From assembly GCA_021234155.1 (NCBI GenBank), contig JAJEKV010000045.1, positions 958,147-1,022,146 on the forward strand: a stretch of 64,000 nucleotides of DNA. The letters run 5' to 3'. The stretch comes from Isoetes taiwanensis. Taxonomy: Eukaryota > Streptophyta > Lycopodiopsida > Isoetales > Isoetaceae. Both the position numbers and the translations under genes were made by a program. The notes under the pieces are model-generated. The model saw only the letters and a list, made by a program, of their open reading frames with translations. It was not told the DNA's origin and did not search any database. Below are positions 33,991 to 43,078 of this stretch, piece by piece. Every line of letters begins with the position of its first letter. The first letter of the stretch is position 1.

Positions 33991-34769
33991 TTCTTAAATT
34001 TGAATTTAAGGACATACAATCATTTAAGAAAAAAAGCTGGCTAAAGGGTACAACACTCGGCCGGCTTTAGCCCGCCCAAAACACCATTTTAAAGTGAATC
34101 ACATCCGGGGACTTAGTGGAGCGGTGTAGCTTATCTTCAACTACGCGGCATTGGCATTGGCTTTTTAGAGTTGGGAGGCGCAGCATCGATACGTAGCGAC
34201 TTCCGAATGGCGTCATGACTGGGCTCCTCATAGCGCCTTGCTACGTGTATTTTTTTCTAACGCTGCTGGCGTCTTATTGCAAGTAGTTGATTTGATCGAT
34301 GATCGGAGACTAAGGTAGCAAGCCGAAGAGGAGCCGCCGGACACGGGAATGCTACAACCGCAGCGCCATGGAGCGAGGGATACACGAGAATCGCATTGAT
34401 ACAAGTGTTAGATGCGAATGCACTCTTGATGAGACCGACAGAAGAAGCAAAGACTCTCGGTGAGGCTGCGGGATCTGTCATACAATGGCCCAAGGAATTA
34501 CTGCGTGAAGAGGTGAGTTTGAGGAGATGCCATTATTTTGTGTGTAGAACATGCGATGCCTGTGCTTAGATCATGGGACTGCTCATAAGCTCGGCCAGTT
34601 TATTGTTTCCTTTGTCGAGCATTTTTTCAGCCCAGAGAGATGAAATTACTGGATTGAGAGATGCTCGGCACGGAAACAATGGATCGGGGTAAAACGTGAA
34701 CAGTTCCGTTTTAGGTGTGTTTTTTCTTAGAATGTTTTCTTCGAATGTTGTATATGTTCAAATGCATCC

Positions 34770-35790
34770 TCCTGTGGTTAGTCGGAGAGGCCTCCACCCA
34801 GTCGGAACCACTCCTCTTCGCAATATTCGAGGAAGATGGTTCAAGGAGAGTGGCTCGCATGGGCTAGAGGCACTTGGGCCTAAAAAACGTAATACAAAGT
34901 GCTTAGTTGTAGAGGCCTATGCTAAGACCCAAGGCTATAGATAGATCGGGGCCACTTCCTTCGCAATATTCGAGCAATATAGTTTGAAGGAGAGTGGCTC
35001 AGGCCCATAGTAGCACTGGAGAATGCAGGAGCGGGCATTGCTATGTGGGAGCGGGCTAAGGGATTCTCGACGGTGAAATGAGAATGCAAGTGTTTGTTTT
35101 CAATGCGCATTCTCGCAAGTCGAGAATGCCTTAGCCTTCGAGAACTCCGAGATAGTACACATGTAGTCTTTGGCTGGTTTAAGGCATCCTCACTTCGCGA
35201 AGTCGAGAATGCAAACGAAGAAGCTCGTTGTTTTCCATGTGGTTGTTGTAGAGGTTTCCTCCCCACCGGTGCCCTCCCTTTGCAATATTCGATGAAGATG
35301 GTTCAAGGAGAGTGGCTCGACCGGTCGAGGCCATCGCAACCATACACACGTGAGAATTGGTCGGGTTAAGGGATTATCGACTTGGCGCAGTCGAGAATGC
35401 AGGGCAGTTGAGTTTCGTCAAGATTTTCGACGTCGCAAGTCGAGAATGCCTTAGCCATCGAACCCGTGATAGTACACATGGTGCCGGGCCGTTAAGGCAT
35501 TCTCACTCATGAGCCAAGAATGCGCATTATCAAGCTCGCGGGTTTCCCGCGGGTTGTTGTAGAGGCTCCACCCGCCGAGTCCATCCCCTCTCGCAATATT
35601 CGGACGAAGATGGTTCAAGGAGACGGTCTCGACCGGATAGAGGCCACCGCGACCATACACGTGAGAATTGGTTGGCTAAGAATTGGTTGGTGCGGAATTT
35701 AGGCCTGCATTACCAAAGCCACTTCCCTTAAGTAATATCCGAGCAAGATAGTTTGAAGGAGAGTGGCTAAACTATCAAGTGCACTAATAG
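34770..35790. repeat. Internal repeat array of transposon copy 1
   Basis: The phrase CGCAATATTCGAGGAAGATG (and GGTTCAAGGAGAGTGGCTC after it) recurs in five diverged forms near 34820, 34960, 35280, 35598 and 35732. Between them lie TCGAGAATGC palindromes and the repeated phrase ACACGTGAGAATTGGT. Units are about 140 or 320 bp apart. The array lies in the region between the two divergent genes and has no coding sense. Confidence 0.7.
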
Positions 35791-36010
35791 AATGCACTAG
35801 AGCCAACACTGGTGTGTGTGAGATTAGCGGGTGTTGTTGACAGGTTAGAGGCATTGGCTAGGTATGACAGTCTCAACTCGCGAGTCGAGAATGCAAGAAT
35901 GGCGTTATTCTCGGCGAAGTCGGGAATCCCTCAACCGACCAACAATCAGTGTACATTCTGATTTCTCGCCTCGTGAGTGAGACATTCTCGACTCGCGAAG
36001 TGGAGAATAA
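35060..36010. repeat. TCGCGA-type palindromes, promoter-side cluster of copy 1
   Basis: At least ten variants, including 35100-35128 (ATTCTCGCAAGTCGAGAATG), 35187-35210, 35368-35398, 35427-35450, 35868-35893 (TCTCAACTCGCGAGTCGAGA), 35905-35930 and 35980-36006. Arms decay towards the outside while the central CGCG or GCAAG core is usually kept. Confidence 0.8.
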
Positions 36011-36416
36011 GGCCCTGTACTTTCTTGATTGTTGGCAAGGAGGATTCCCGAGACGCCGATCGAGAAAGCCGTTCCCTTTTGCACCTCTCCTACAAAGGAG
36101 GATATGCTGTGAGTGAAATTTTCAATCTTTATGGTAATTCCTATTTTAAGTTTTTGTAAAGCAATTTCATGCATAGTTATGTTCTTTTATGAATCATAGA
36201 CAGTTCTCTTACTGTTATGCAATACTTTTCTTCCTATCTCTCAGGATTCCTAAGTCGGCTGCTTGCCACTACTATTAGCATCTAAGAACACTGATGCGTA
36301 TTCAAGTAAACAACAACTAAACACAAGAAAGCACAAACAGAAAGCAAATCAAAAGGAAAGCAGTGAAGCAGCTTTGAAACAGCAGACAAATGAGAAAATA
36401 TTAAGAAAAAAAATAC

Positions 36417-36463
36417 CTGGGAGATTTGTTGGATGACGAGGAAGCTGCAGAGTTCGATTCCAT
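36417..36463 (-). CDS. First exon of the transposon's minus-strand gene
   Basis: A minus-strand ATG at 36463 opens MESNSAASSSSNKSP, which ends at the donor CAG|GTATTT (36416). A TATA-like TTTATATACC lies about 65 bases upstream on the same strand (around 36,530). Ser/Asn-rich starts of this kind are common in plant nuclear proteins. Link to the downstream exons is inferred from strand and position within the same TIRs. Confidence 0.5.
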
Positions 36464-36514
36464 TTTGCTACAGGCATTTGCAAAGCGAGAGTAAGGATTT
36501 GTCGGGCTGGAAAA

Positions 36515-36540
36515 TGTATCAGGGTATATAAAGAGGCTCT
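36515..36540 (-). promoter_or_regulatory. TATA-like promoter element for the minus-strand transposon gene
   Basis: Minus strand CTCTTTATATACCCTGATAC, about 60-70 bases upstream of the ATG at 36463. This is a plausible core promoter for the divergent gene pair. Confidence 0.4.
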
Positions 36541-36947
36541 AAAAAAATAATAGGAGCAGCACAGTAGTAAAGGAATTGCAAAAAAACAATAAACAAGCAG
36601 TATAAGAATATAAAAACTTACAGAAAAGGTTTCTCACTTTCTTCTTAGGAAGTACTTTCTGCTGGCTAACTCAAATTGAGCCAAAACCTCGTCGTTGGAT
36701 GCGTCGCGATCCGTCGACCACGCTACGGTCATAAGGTTGCTTCGGAAATGCAGGAGTCGATCGAGCGCCAAGGCGGAACAGGGGAACAGGCGGCTGCCGG
36801 AGTCGGAACAGGGGAAGACAAAGAGGAATGGAAGGAATAGGGGTCGCGGGAGAAGAGGTAGAGGGTGCAGTTATTTCTGGCTGCACCCTCGAACCTCGAA
36901 AAAGTGGCATTTATGACACTCCTAGAGTCACGTGTGTGGCATGCCAT

Positions 36948-37012
36948 CCGTGACCTGGATTGCTGACGTGGCCTGGATTGCTGACGTGACCTGGATTGCC
37001 ACGTCAGCACAG
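36948..37012. repeat. Three tandem TGACCTGGATTGCTGACGTG units
   Basis: Units of about 20 bp repeat three times, ending ATTGCCACGTCAGCAC. Each contains a TGACGTG/CACGTCA core, the kind of ACGT element bound by plant bZIP factors, so this could be a regulatory cluster for the transposase gene that starts 260 bp downstream. The binding role is inference. Confidence 0.6.
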
Positions 37013-37029
37013 TCATGAATTCGGGGAAG

Positions 37030-37245
37030 CCAATGTTTTAATGGTTATAATGTTTTAATGCTTTTTAATGGTTAATGTTAAATGTTTTAATGTTAAATGT
37101 TAGTGTTTTTAATGGTTATAAGGCTATAATGTTTTAATGCTTCTTAATGGTTAATGTTAGCCAAGATTTCAATGGTTATATGGTTTCTAATGGTTATATG
37201 GCTATAGTGCTCATTCATATATGGTTGTATATGGTTTTAATGTGT
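37030..37245. repeat. TAATGGTTAATGTTT minisatellite
   Basis: Variants of TTTTAATGGTTATAATG / TTAATGGTTAATGTTA recur about ten times with irregular length immediately upstream of the transposase start. Confidence 0.65.
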
Positions 37246-37271
37246 GCTCTTTCATTCAGGGAGCATATGAG

Positions 37272-40171
37272 ATGAGCAAAATGGAGCCAAGGAAGCCCAG
37301 CACAGGCCATTGCCCTAGGCTCCAATGGAGAAAGATGGGTTGCTTGTTGTTGCACCCTTGCAACGATACGGTATTTGCAGAGGGCATAATAACTGCAGTT
37401 GATCCTTTTGATAGTGTGAATGATGAAAGGCTGGGAGATGATCATCTTGGAGTTGGCATTGTGAAGCTTCTTATCGAAGTTAATACAATCATGTCCCAGG
37501 GAAGCTCTAGTGATTGCATTGTGTGCTCTGGGTTGATGGAGTCCCAAAGTCAGTTGAGATGGCCAATTAGATATATTACACACAAGAATGGTGATAGTCT
37601 GGAATGCCCTACTGAACTACATACCCCAAGGCCCACCCAAGGCCATGTGGAAGATTTGGTGGTCGATGAGCATCCTTTGATCACAAGGAAGAGACGCTAT
37701 GTTTTTCATAAAAGGCGCCCAAGAGGCCTAGAAGTGACAAATATTTAGAAAGGATGGAAAGTATTGCCCCAACCAAAGAAAACCTAGAGGCAATTAGGGG
37801 ACAAGAGTGTTGCAACCTAGATTGCAGTCTTTGTCTGGTGTGGATGACCTCGTTCTGCAGATAAGGTCCCAATACATTGGACAGCTTCAAAAAGATAGGA
37901 TTAATTTCATCTACTCCTTGTGTAGGAATTCCAGCTATGATGAAAACACAGGAAGGCTACTCTATCAATTGAGGGGCATGAAGGTATGTATGAGAGCATT
38001 GAGATGGATTCTTGGGGTGAGCAAGTCTTCATTCTGATCTTGGGGAGCAGGTTAGAAAAAGGGCACACGATTTGTTCCAACATGGTAATGCACTCACTTT
38101 GAAACCTAGAGCAAATACTCTCAAGGCCATTGCGGTCTTGAGAGCTTTGTGAGATACATGTCTCAATCTATGCCCCACAAGTCGAGAAGGTGAACGAAAG
38201 CACGGTTTTGCGAGTGGTGCAAAGGGTGTTGCCACAACACTATATCCAAAAGGAGTGCCTTAAAGAGGTCAACTCCATCCTAGAAACTTGGAGGTAGGCC
38301 TCTTTCTCAATCACATTTCGATGAAGTTATGGAGCACTCACTTCTGGGGCGTGAGTGTCACGCAACACATGCCATTCTCAAAGTGCAACACTTGCATTCA
38401 ACTCAAGGATACACTTGCATCAACGCAATAGAGAAAGAAAGAATGGCAATTAGGGAGCAATTTGCAGATCACCAAAGGGACCAAATATCATGTAGACAGG
38501 TTGTATTGGCGGTGGAGAACATTTTACGAGATGCAGCCGGATAAATTTTTGTGTATAATTCATGATAAGATGGACCAACACAAGACTTTCTTGTCAAAGC
38601 TAGATCCTTTACCCAAAAGCGTTGTCAAAACGCTTTTCGGGATGAAAGTAAGTGCGGGGTGTCTTAACACATGGTCATGGGGCTGGAACATATGATCATT
38701 TTGTGCTTGATCTATGGAGGGATGATCCAAACTTCCATGTGAGCTCTATTTTCAAGTGCTTGAGAACACTAGAGAAAGGATCGATAGAAGGGAGGAGGTA
38801 TTCCCCTTGACACCCATTTTGAGGCTTTGATGGATGATCAACCGCTTTGTTACCAAAGGCGGATAAAAAAGCTCACATCCAAGGTGTCTAGTGAATCAAG
38901 GAGGACTTGGGATGATTTCCCCTTACTTGAGAAACCCACTGCTGAGGAGCTATGTGTTCAATTGGACAACTGTTGGAAAGAAAACAAGAATAGATGGATG
39001 TTTGGGGCAATGTCATACTTGACGTTAAAGAATTGGGAGTATTCAAAGTTGTGAAAGTGGGATTCATGATGGTTGGGCATACGATGATGATATAGATGGA
39101 TTCTTTGGAACTTTCTCCACCAAGCTCAAAGAGAGAAAACGTGACTAGTCTCCGAACTAATGGATGTGTTTGAGAGCTGTATTGACCCCAACCCAATGGC
39201 TTTCTTGATGGATGAGGTTGCGCATTGGAAATCATTTGTGGAGGGATACTTGCTAGATGGTAAGGACCGGTTGACAGACACACAAAGCCACTTCAGTTCA
39301 AGTTTTGGGTTAGGGATGGAATACCAATCATGCAATATAAGTGGAGACCAGGTGACAAGTTGTGGATGCCCCGTACAAGGAATCGAAGTTGTGGCAAAGG
39401 GGTGCTCTTTGGTGAAGTTCTCATTCCTAAAGGGCAGCCAAAACCACTACCTCCCTTCAAGACTCCAAAGACTCTAGCCAACTAGTGAAGGGCATCAAGG
39501 ATTACATAACGCACTGGGATGATGTTCGAAATGGAAAGCACACCTCCACTCTTAAGAAAAATCAAATGGACTCCCTAATCAAGTACTAGGAGAAAGTTGT
39601 GACATGCTTAGAAATTGAACAACCATGTGGGAGGAAGCTAAGAGACGGGTTCTTGCCAGAGTCAAGATGGGAGGGTTCTCAAGGAGCAAGCACGTCTAAG
39701 AATGTTCACTTGGGTCCTAACAAGGGTTCCAAGTGGTTTGTGGGAGGTAAGGCCTCAAAGCCGAAGTGGTTTGATCTTCCTGAGTGGGATCCCTTTGAGG
39801 ACATCAAGGAAGGATACTTTGTGCTAGTAAGGCCTGATGATGAGGACTGTCCAATATGGTTAGGGGTGGCACTCTCTGAAGTAACCACCACTATGCGATG
39901 GAGAGGAGTTGCGCCCGGATTCCAATTTCAATATTGGGAGCCCATTGGGAGACACAAGAAGGGCAACTTGAAGGAGCAATACACCCATCTTTGGGAGAAG
40001 AAGTGGAGGGCAAATTATGCTGATCCTCAAAGGAGGGAATTGGTGGAGTGTGTGGTATGGTCATATCCAAGTTCTCACACTGCAAAGGACAACACACACA
40101 AGATCCAAAAAAGGGAGATGGACAAAGCCATGAGCAACCTCCATGCTATATCATTGTATGAGGGTAGATAA
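37272..40171 (+). pseudogene. Transposase-like protein of transposon copy 1 (LDNC..ENKNR family), frameshifted
   Basis: The plus strand reads, over several frames: MSKMEPRKPSTGHCPRLQ; FAEGIITAVDPFDSVND and LRWPIRYIT (resembling an accessory domain of plant transposon proteins); INFIYSLCRNSSYDENTGRL then GMKVCMRALRWILGVS; FWGVSVTQHMPFSKCNTC (Cys pair); FLCIIHDKMDQHKTF; LTHGHGAGTYDHFVLDLW; LDNCWKENKNRW (about 38,965); VKVGFMMVGHT then DDDIDGFFGTFSTKL (39,055-39,125). The D-N-C-x-x-E-N-K-N-R and VGHT-x-x-DID blocks, the VC..A...LG.S block and the Cys pair, in this order, match a widespread uncharacterised transposase-like family (I believe labelled DUF7869 in Pfam). At least five one-base shifts break it. 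The last 190 residues (39,599-40,171) are open, Trp-rich and unassigned. It runs divergently from the minus-strand gene and ends 171 bp before the TIR. Confidence 0.75.
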
Positions 40172-40341
40172 TATTGAGAAGCTTGAAAACTTTCTCAACT
40201 AGTGGTTTGTAAAATTTACGAGGAAAACAAGTAACCCAATTCTTTGTGTGTGATGTGTAATTCTATTCAAGCAATCAATTCAAAAAAAAATTTATGGGGT
40301 GTGAGTCCCATTTTCAGTCCGAGTCCCAAAATTCAAGGTTT

Positions 40342-40366
40342 GTCCCACTTTAATTAAATACGACTT
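40342..40366 (-). repeat. Right TIR of transposon copy 1
   Basis: Exact inverse of the left TIR. Just inside it the sequence GAGTCCCATTTTCAGTCCGA (40302-40321) is shared with the right end of copy 2 (57551-57571). Confidence 0.95.
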
Positions 40367-40370
40367 TTAA

Positions 40371-41847
40371 CCTTTTTGCCCACTTTCCTTTATTTAACCA
40401 AGATTCTACTTGGTATTCATAAAAAAATACAAGGTCCAAAAACCTTTAAATCCTTTCAAAATTCCTTTCTTGAATTCAAGGGTCTTATTCCCAACACTTA
40501 ACACGAGTGTTGCTATTCCCCAAGGGTTACCATGTCACAAGTCAGGACTCCCAGAGCCCTAATGAAAGCTTTGCTTCCAAGATATCCACTTAGTAGACCC
40601 CAAATCCTTCAAGGAACCAAAGTCCTAAAATCCATAGGAATTAGCGTGAAGTCTATCACAACATTTTCCAATATTGTGCACTTCTAGCACAAACCCTAGG
40701 TCATGCACCAGTGACCCCTTGAGTTAATAATAATGCAGTTATCACTAATTCCTTACAAGGACTGGTTAAAGGCTAACATGCAATCTCATGACACCCTACC
40801 CAGTAGAGTGAGCCAATGATCCCAGATCATGCGGTTACCCCGGGCAAAATGTTCTAACAACGGACTTTTTACTCACGACGAAATCCCAGATTTCCCACGT
40901 CCAAAATTGTTCAGGACTCCAAGATTTTTAACGAAATCCGAGCTTTCAAAATTGCAGTACTCCAGTCTGGATTAATTAAAGATACCAACTGGTTACCTCG
41001 AGCTTCACGAGCTCGATTGCATCACTCAGTTGCCCTAGCTGAACCCTATCATATCCAAAAGGGTATAGTAATATTCACCAAAATAATAATATTTTTAGGG
41101 TCTTGCCCTTTTCCATGTGGTTCGTCTACGTTCCACTACTGAGCCCCCGGATCCTCATGACGAACCACCTCATGCTCCTGGAGTGTTAGAATTTACAACC
41201 TATTTTCCTTTTAGCAAACCCAGTTTGCAAGAATGTAGTAGCTGGTACTGCCAACAAGTGCCCTTGGCTCTTGTTAATTACTAGTTCAAATAGCAACATT
41301 AGCTAAAATCGTTAATAATAAATATTAACTAAGTTAAGTAAACCATTAAAACCCCCTTTAAATTTTAATGGTTGATAACGGGGTACAAAATCTCTGATTT
41401 CATTAATGGGCTGATAACGGGTGTTGGTTACCTTTAACAAAAAAAAAATCACAAAATAAAAAATCAGAATCACCAAATGTGATTCCGGGCCAGCCAGAAT
41501 CAATCACTCGGGGTTGCTGGGTACTTAGGGCTACTGGGTACTCCGATTTCCACGAAATTTGGCAGGTAAGCATTTTGGCCCTAAACGCCTCGCCTAGTAA
41601 ATTTTCAAACTCAACCGAAATGTTTTTGCAAAAATCCGTTCTTCCGGATCCCGGACTGATTTAGCAAGCCATGCTTGCTCAGAGATCTGGCCGCAAACAA
41701 TTTTGAATTGGCTTTTTAGATCCCCGTGAGCCTAAAAGAACGATTCTTAAGCCAAACCATTGCGCTTCATTGGAAGCTCCAGAATTGCTCTCAAGAACTC
41801 TCTTGCGTCGCATTTCTTCACGACCTCCAACCCAAAGATCAAACCTA
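40371..41847 (-). other. Gypsy internal sequence, 5' part, non-coding
   Basis: It lies between the DNA transposon and the gypsy primer binding site, where leader and gag should be. I see no gag-like frame. The stretch at 41700-41846 reads EEMRRKRVLESNSGASNEAQ on the minus strand and might be a leader fragment. There may be a further unrecognised insertion here. Confidence 0.35.
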
Positions 41848-41860
41848 GGCTCTGATACCA
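41848..41860 (-). other. Gypsy primer binding site
   Basis: Minus-strand TGGTATCAGAGCC, one base inside the 5' LTR, is the standard complement of the initiator methionine tRNA 3' end. Confidence 0.85.
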
Positions 41861-41861
41861 A

Positions 41862-42304
41862 TGAAATGGTCCTCGACTTCATTAAAGATACTGGCGCATC
41901 AATCCACACCTACCGCCTCTGCCCTCGGAATCCCTGAATCCCCCATGGTGTTTCAGTCTTCCCTGAAGACTTAGATTGATGCTGGTAATCACAGCATGCT
42001 ACCCTCTTTGGAAAAATATGGGTCTTATATGCAGGGCATGAAACCGGGATATGAAGGGCTTTCCTTGAAGCCCAGGGCCCGATTTGGCCAATCGATTAGC
42101 CTCCCTCCTTCTAGATCTCTCCTGGGATCTATTCAATGCCTCAAAGGCTGATCCGGGATGCTGCCCTGCGTCATAGCCCAGCCCGTTGGTTGTTGGCTTG
42201 CCCACCCAATCGGGTCATGCCACCTCATCCCTTAATAAGAAATTTATTGCCATAGCTAGCGGTTTTTATTTTAGTTTACCTTGCCCCATGTCATGTTCAT
42301 AACA
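41862..42304 (-). repeat. Gypsy 5' LTR
   Basis: 443 bp, partner of 19316-19787. It would carry the element's promoter, reading leftwards into the primer binding site at 41848-41860. Confidence 0.92.
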
Positions 42305-42309
42305 CAAAA

Positions 42310-42716
42310 GCATATCATATCTTCTCATGTTCCTGTGCATGCCAGCCCTAGCTCTACTAAGAGCTGCTCTCGTGATTATTGCATGACTGACAATTGAATG
42401 CCTCCCATCCACATCCATGCTGGTAAGCCACAGATCTGCACAACAATTTATATTTCCTATCGTATCACAAAGCTGATCAACAAACGTAGATAGCCTGCCA
42501 CAGAGACCATCCACATTCAAAAGCTCTTCAATCTCCAAGATCTGTACATCGTGTTCTGGAGTCACATAGAAAATGTGGGGCTTTCATTAAAGGGATTGGG
42601 GGCTTCAATATGATCAAAGGAGAGCATGCCAAAACCAGGGACTAGTCTGGAAGGAATGGGGTTATCAGGCCTTGCAATTTCCACTAGTTCTGGCCTTTCT
42701 TCCTCTAAAAACCCGT
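42310..42716 (-). pseudogene. Host gene 3' exon, cut by the gypsy insertion; family unrecognised
   Basis: The exon starts after a TTTGTTTGCAG acceptor at 42717. It first reads FLEEERPELVEIARPDNPIP and onward, then after a one-base shift in a C-run near 42567 continues FYVTPEHDVQILEIEELLNV. It goes on through RLSTFVDQLCDTIGNINCCA to AGMHRNMRRYDMLL, where the LTR begins. Composition is that of a conserved globular protein, mostly helical, but I cannot name it. Probable upstream exons lie at 42748-42850 (MPVPLSGKSDCSDLACSGSP, donor TAG|GTATGT) and near 42990-43060; their phases do not join cleanly. The gypsy insertion removes the natural C-terminus and 3' UTR. Confidence 0.55.
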
Positions 42717-43078
42717 CTGCAAACAAAAATTGTAAAGACAAGGAACATACCTAGACAGAACCAAATCTTCTAAGCCCACTACAGGGCTTCCACTACAAGC
42801 CAAATCACTACAATCACTCTTACCAGATAGAGGTACCGGCATTTTCACAAAAAAACTAGAACAGAACCACAAGGAACAAAGCAGGTCAGAGGCGCAGGCT
42901 TGGGCAGACTCCACAGCCAAAACAAACACAAAACACCACAAACACCCAGCCAAATAGATAGGATTTAGAAGCACCTTACCGGAATAGAAGTTTCCAACAA
43001 TCCAGACCTACTTGACACAATCGGTCCAAGCCTGCGCCTCGCATTCCATGAGAAAATCCCTTGCCCATCTAATTTTTT

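Larger units (their letters stand above)
23287..40366. mobile_element. Large DNA transposon (copy 1): 25-bp perfect TIRs, 4-bp TTAA duplication, two divergent genes
   Basis: The termini 23287-23311 and 40342-40366 are exact inverse copies beginning AAGTCGTATTTAATTAAAGT. TTAA flanks both (23283-23286, 40367-40370). Its length is 17,080 bp, about 12.2 kb without the nested copia. The right part encodes a transposase-like protein on the plus strand (37272-40171). The left part encodes a multi-exon gene on the minus strand (start near 36463, end near 23577). A repeat-rich region (34.7-37.2 kb) lies between them. Many TCGCGA palindromes are present. Copy 2 at 54101-57613 shares TIRs and both subterminal regions, which proves the ends. 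The 4-bp duplication does not fit hAT, Mutator, CACTA or PIF. It would fit Sola-type elements, which I offer only as a comparison. Confidence 0.88.
19316..42304 (-). mobile_element. Ty3/gypsy LTR retrotransposon, minus strand, containing nested elements
   Basis: LTRs lie at 19316-19787 and 41862-42304. They begin and end TG..CA and are flanked by the 5-bp duplication CAAAA (19311-19315, 42305-42309). On the minus strand a primer binding site TGGTATCAGAGCC (initiator-Met type) follows the right LTR, and a polypurine tract precedes the left LTR. Pol order RT-RNase H-integrase (22.7 to 20.0 kb) identifies Ty3/gypsy. The element is 22,989 bp only because a 17-kb DNA transposon has inserted at a TTAA at 23283-23286. 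Gag and protease are not visible. Coding sense stops abruptly at about 22,610, so the 5' half is deleted or replaced. Confidence 0.92.

Noticed and set aside
24201-36010. CRISPR-like array of short palindromic repeats
   Set aside because: The repeats are irregularly spaced over many kilobases in a plant nuclear transposon, vary in sequence, and have no uniform spacers or cas genes.
36695-36916. Basic plus-strand frame MDASRSVDHATVIRLLRKCR..
   Set aside because: Arg/Gly-rich composition from a purine-rich stretch, no splice or domain support, and it lies between the start codons of the two divergent transposon genes.
23287-40366. CACTA (En/Spm) element
   Set aside because: Subterminal palindromes and an En/Spm-like accessory segment suggested it, but the ends do not begin with CACTA and the target duplication is 4 bp, not 2-3.
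23287-40366. piggyBac element, because of the TTAA duplication
   Set aside because: Copy 2 of the same family is flanked by GTTT, so TTAA is not an obligatory target, and the transposase blocks are unlike piggyBac.
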